From a virus: a stretch of DNA of 21,750 nt. Below, piece by piece: positions 20,431-21,750 of this stretch. The translations under genes were made by a program, and so were the position numbers. The notes under the pieces were generated by a model. That model ran no database searches. It was not told where the DNA came from and saw only the letters and a list, made by a program, of their open reading frames with translations. The stretch's first letter is position 1. Each line of letters starts with the position of its first letter. The stretch lies in the IMG/VR virus record IMGVR_UViG_3300027797_000163, positions 1 to 21,750 of that record; one strand, given 5' to 3'.

Positions 20431-20697
20431 ATGGCACTACGATTACCCGTTCAAACCCAATTTGGCGTACCAGCCCCCCAAGCCTACGCTAGAATCACTA
20501 ACTTCTTTGGTACTAAAGACCAAATCCAAGTCCAAGTGGCTATTCATTATGACGAGTCAGCACGACATGGCAACATGGCTACAGTCAAAGAAAACGCACA
20601 CTACATTAATATGGAAGATTTAAAGGGTGACTTAATCCCAGCCATTTATGAGGTTCTAAAGACCTATAGCGATTATGCTGATGCTGAGGACTGCTAG
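20431..20697 (+). CDS. Conserved small phage protein following the fibre, 88 aa
   Basis: An 88-residue protein starting MALRLPVQTQFGVPAPQAYA with a strong AAGGAG upstream. Segments TNFFGTKDQIQVQVAIHYDE and LKGDLIPAIYEVLKTYSDYA resemble a small structural-cluster protein commonly placed beside fibre genes (recollection). Mixed alpha/beta; possibly a fibre-associated or chaperone protein, unproved. Its stop lies in the stem of the terminator at 20690. Confidence 0.78.
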   Translation: MALRLPVQTQFGVPAPQAYARITNFFGTKDQIQVQVAIHYDESARHGNMATVKENAHYINMEDLKGDLIPAIYEVLKTYSDYADAEDC

Positions 20698-20727
20698 TGT
20701 CATATATGACAGTTTAGAGCAGTTTTT
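20690..20727 (+). terminator. Intrinsic terminator after the fibre module
   Basis: ACTGCT (20690-20695) pairs with AGCAGT (20718-20723) and is followed by TTTTT (20723-20727). The loop contains a perfect 14-bp palindrome TGTCATATATGACA (20698-20711) that extends the structure. It ends the terminase-portal-fibre transcript just before a new promoter. Confidence 0.75.
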
Positions 20728-20747
20728 ATAAAAGTATTAAAAAAGAC

Positions 20748-20776
20748 TTGACTTTTTACCGAAGTTGTGGTAAAAT
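20748..20776 (+). promoter_or_regulatory. sigma70 promoter for the capsid/scaffold genes
   Basis: TTGACT (20748-20753), 17-base spacer, TAAAAT (20771-20776). The predicted start is near 20783, and the 16-bp palindrome at 20791 lies within the first 25 transcribed bases. Confidence 0.8.
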
Positions 20777-20790
20777 ACCGCTATAAATGT

Positions 20791-20806
20791 AAGTAAGCGC
20801 TTACTT
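20791..20806. promoter_or_regulatory. Perfect 16-bp palindrome, operator-like (third copy)
   Basis: AAGTAAGCGCTTACTT is a perfect palindrome matching the two copies at 13794 and 13843 at 14-15 of 16 bases, with ATGT again in front. It sits immediately downstream of the promoter start, where a bound regulator would block transcription; as RNA it could also form a hairpin. Confidence 0.7.
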
Positions 20807-20827
20807 CTCCTACAAGGATAAAGAAGA

Positions 20828-21079
20828 ATGATAGATAAAAAACTACAAGAATACTATGAGAATCGCTTTTCAATGGCGGCTACTCAGGGTTGGCAAGACT
20901 TAATGGAAGATGCACAGACAATGTTCAATTCCTTAAACAATGTCTTACCAATCCAAACTGAAACAGATTTGCATCTAAAGCGAGGACAGTTGGACATACT
21001 CCAATGGCTTCTCAGTCTTAAAGATGTATCCGAGCAGTCCTACGAACAGCTCATGTCGGGAGACACGGCGAATGAGTAG
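20828..21079 (+). CDS. Conserved small phage protein, 83 aa
   Basis: An 83-residue helical protein (MIDKKLQEYYENRFSMAATQ, then GWQDLMEDAQTMFNSLNNVL, TDLHLKRGQLDILQWLLSLK). The ExxYExRFxxxxxxGWxDLxED and DLHxxRGQLDIxxWLL patterns recur in small proteins near scaffold and capsid genes in T7-like phages (recollection). First gene after the internal promoter. Function unknown, perhaps assembly-related. Its stop overlaps the start of the zinc-ribbon gene. Confidence 0.78.
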   Translation: MIDKKLQEYYENRFSMAATQGWQDLMEDAQTMFNSLNNVLPIQTETDLHLKRGQLDILQWLLSLKDVSEQSYEQLMSGDTANE

Positions 21080-21302
21080 GAAGTTATATGATTTTAAATG
21101 CTCTACAGGACATATCACAGAGAGTTTTGTTAACGATACAACAACAGAAGTTCAGTGTGAATGTGGTTTAGTTGCTAACCGAATTATTTCTCCTATAAGA
21201 ATTAGTTTAGATGGCACTGACCCCGTTTTTGTGGCTGCCTACGATAGATGGGCAAAAAGGCACGAAGACAAACAGAAGCAAGAAGCAAAGCAAAACGCCT
21301 GA
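21072..21302 (+). CDS. FmdB-like zinc-ribbon protein, 76 aa
   Basis: Start chosen at ATG 21072, overlapping the preceding stop by 8 bases. The 76 residues open MSRKLYDFKCSTGHITESFV and contain Cys10/His14 and Cys29/Cys31 (QCECG), a variant of the FmdB zinc ribbon in which the first knuckle is C-x3-H rather than CxxC. A helical charged tail ends AAYDRWAKRHEDKQKQEAKQNA-like. FmdB-like proteins are common in phage structural modules; their role is not established. Confidence 0.75.
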   Translation: MSRKLYDFKCSTGHITESFVNDTTTEVQCECGLVANRIISPIRISLDGTDPVFVAAYDRWAKRHEDKQKQEAKQNA

Positions 21303-21330
21303 GATACCTTTACCGCAGGTAAAGCCTCAG
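21299..21330 (+). other. Stem-loop before the scaffold gene
   Basis: CTTTACC (21308-21314) and GGTAAAG (21318-21324) form a perfect 7-bp stem with a GCA loop, extended outward by CTGAG (21299-21303) with CTCAG (21326-21330). No T-run follows. It may be an RNA processing or stability element between cistrons. Confidence 0.6.
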
Positions 21331-21375
21331 ATTATTAATCCTAAAATCACTTGATTCGGTGACGGGAGACTTTAA

Positions 21376-21750
21376 ATGGCAGCAACATTTATTCAAGAAG
21401 AAGAACTGTTTGAAAGCAATGAGCAAGAAGTAGTACAAGATGTTAATACTCCAGAAGCGTCTACAACTGATGCACAACCTGAAGTTAAACCAGAACCAGT
21501 AGAGGCATTACCCGAGAAGTACCGAGGTAAGTCCGCAATAGAAATTGCAAAGATGCATCAAGAAGCTGAAAAGCTCATTGGTCGTCAAGCAAACGAGGTT
21601 CACGAAGTACGCAGTCTTGCAGACCAGCTTTTAAAGCAACAACTCGAAGCTCGAACAAAAGAAACAGCGCCTATTGAAGAATCGCTTGAAGAAGACTTTT
21701 TTGTAGACCCTAAACAGGCTGTCAACAGACAAGTAGAGAAGCATCCTGCT
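21376..21750 (+). CDS. Scaffolding protein, N-terminal part (probable)
   Basis: ATG 21376 follows GGGAGA and opens 125 codons continuing past the window. The N-terminus is acidic and disordered (EEEL...NEQEVVQDV...), then ALPEKYRGKSAIEIAKMHQE and AEKLIGRQANEVHEVRSLAD form a coiled coil. This PEKYRGKSxxExxKMxQEAEKLIGRQ pattern is typical of podovirus scaffolding proteins placed just before the major capsid protein. It would guide procapsid assembly and then leave. The rest, and the capsid gene, lie to the right. Confidence 0.78.
   Translation, partial: MAATFIQEEELFESNEQEVVQDVNTPEASTTDAQPEVKPEPVEALPEKYRGKSAIEIAKMHQEAEKLIGRQANEVHEVRSLADQLLKQQLEARTKETAPIEESLEEDFFVDPKQAVNRQVEKHPA

Overview
This window is a stretch of a lytic-looking tailed phage genome (Caudoviricetes) with T7-type replication genes and a podovirus-like head module. 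The organism call rests on family-A DNA polymerase, T7 gp4-type primase-helicase, 5'-3' exonuclease and ssDNA-binding protein on one strand, and terminase, portal, fibre and scaffold on the other. No phage RNA polymerase, integrase or lysis gene is visible here. Several near-consensus sigma70 promoters suggest the phage relies on host RNA polymerase, at least for these units. The host cannot be named from the sequence; the A+T-rich composition and gene set would fit an aquatic bacterium, which is only a guess.

Layout. (1) 1-10190, minus strand: a tightly packed replication and nucleotide-metabolism operon reading right to left. From the promoter at 10223-10251 it runs through small genes, primase-helicase, a PD-(D/E)XK-like protein, DNA polymerase, SSB, exonuclease, a second nuclease, a DEDD exonuclease, a DUF3310 protein, and a B12-dependent (class II) ribonucleotide reductase cut by the window edge. 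Most neighbours overlap by 1-14 bases (ATGA, TAATG), which implies translational coupling. (2) 10191-10434: a control region with divergent promoters and a repeat-rich structured segment. (3) 10435-13542, minus strand: an early-type cluster of about 13 very small acidic, CxxC-rich or membrane-spanning proteins. These are candidates for host takeover. (4) 13543-14415: an 873-base gene-free divergent control region dense in dyads, repeats and stem-loops, ending in a consensus promoter and a structured leader. (5) 14416-21750, plus strand: terminase small and large subunits, portal, a collagen-like/YadA-like fibre, small proteins, a terminator and new promoter, an FmdB-like zinc ribbon protein, and the start of a probable scaffold protein.

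The most unusual signals are non-coding. A 16-bp palindrome (AAGTRAGYGCTTACTT) occurs twice in the central control region and once just downstream of the internal late promoter. A 17-bp dyad containing a -10-like core is interleaved with it. A perfect 17-spaced consensus promoter at 10275 points plus-ward into the minus-strand early cluster, so it should make an antisense or small RNA. The late transcript has a potentially multibranched 130-base leader. Several genes shorter than 60 codons, including tiny membrane proteins, are supported by start/stop coupling. Motif assignments are from reading the sequence; no database search or folding was run.
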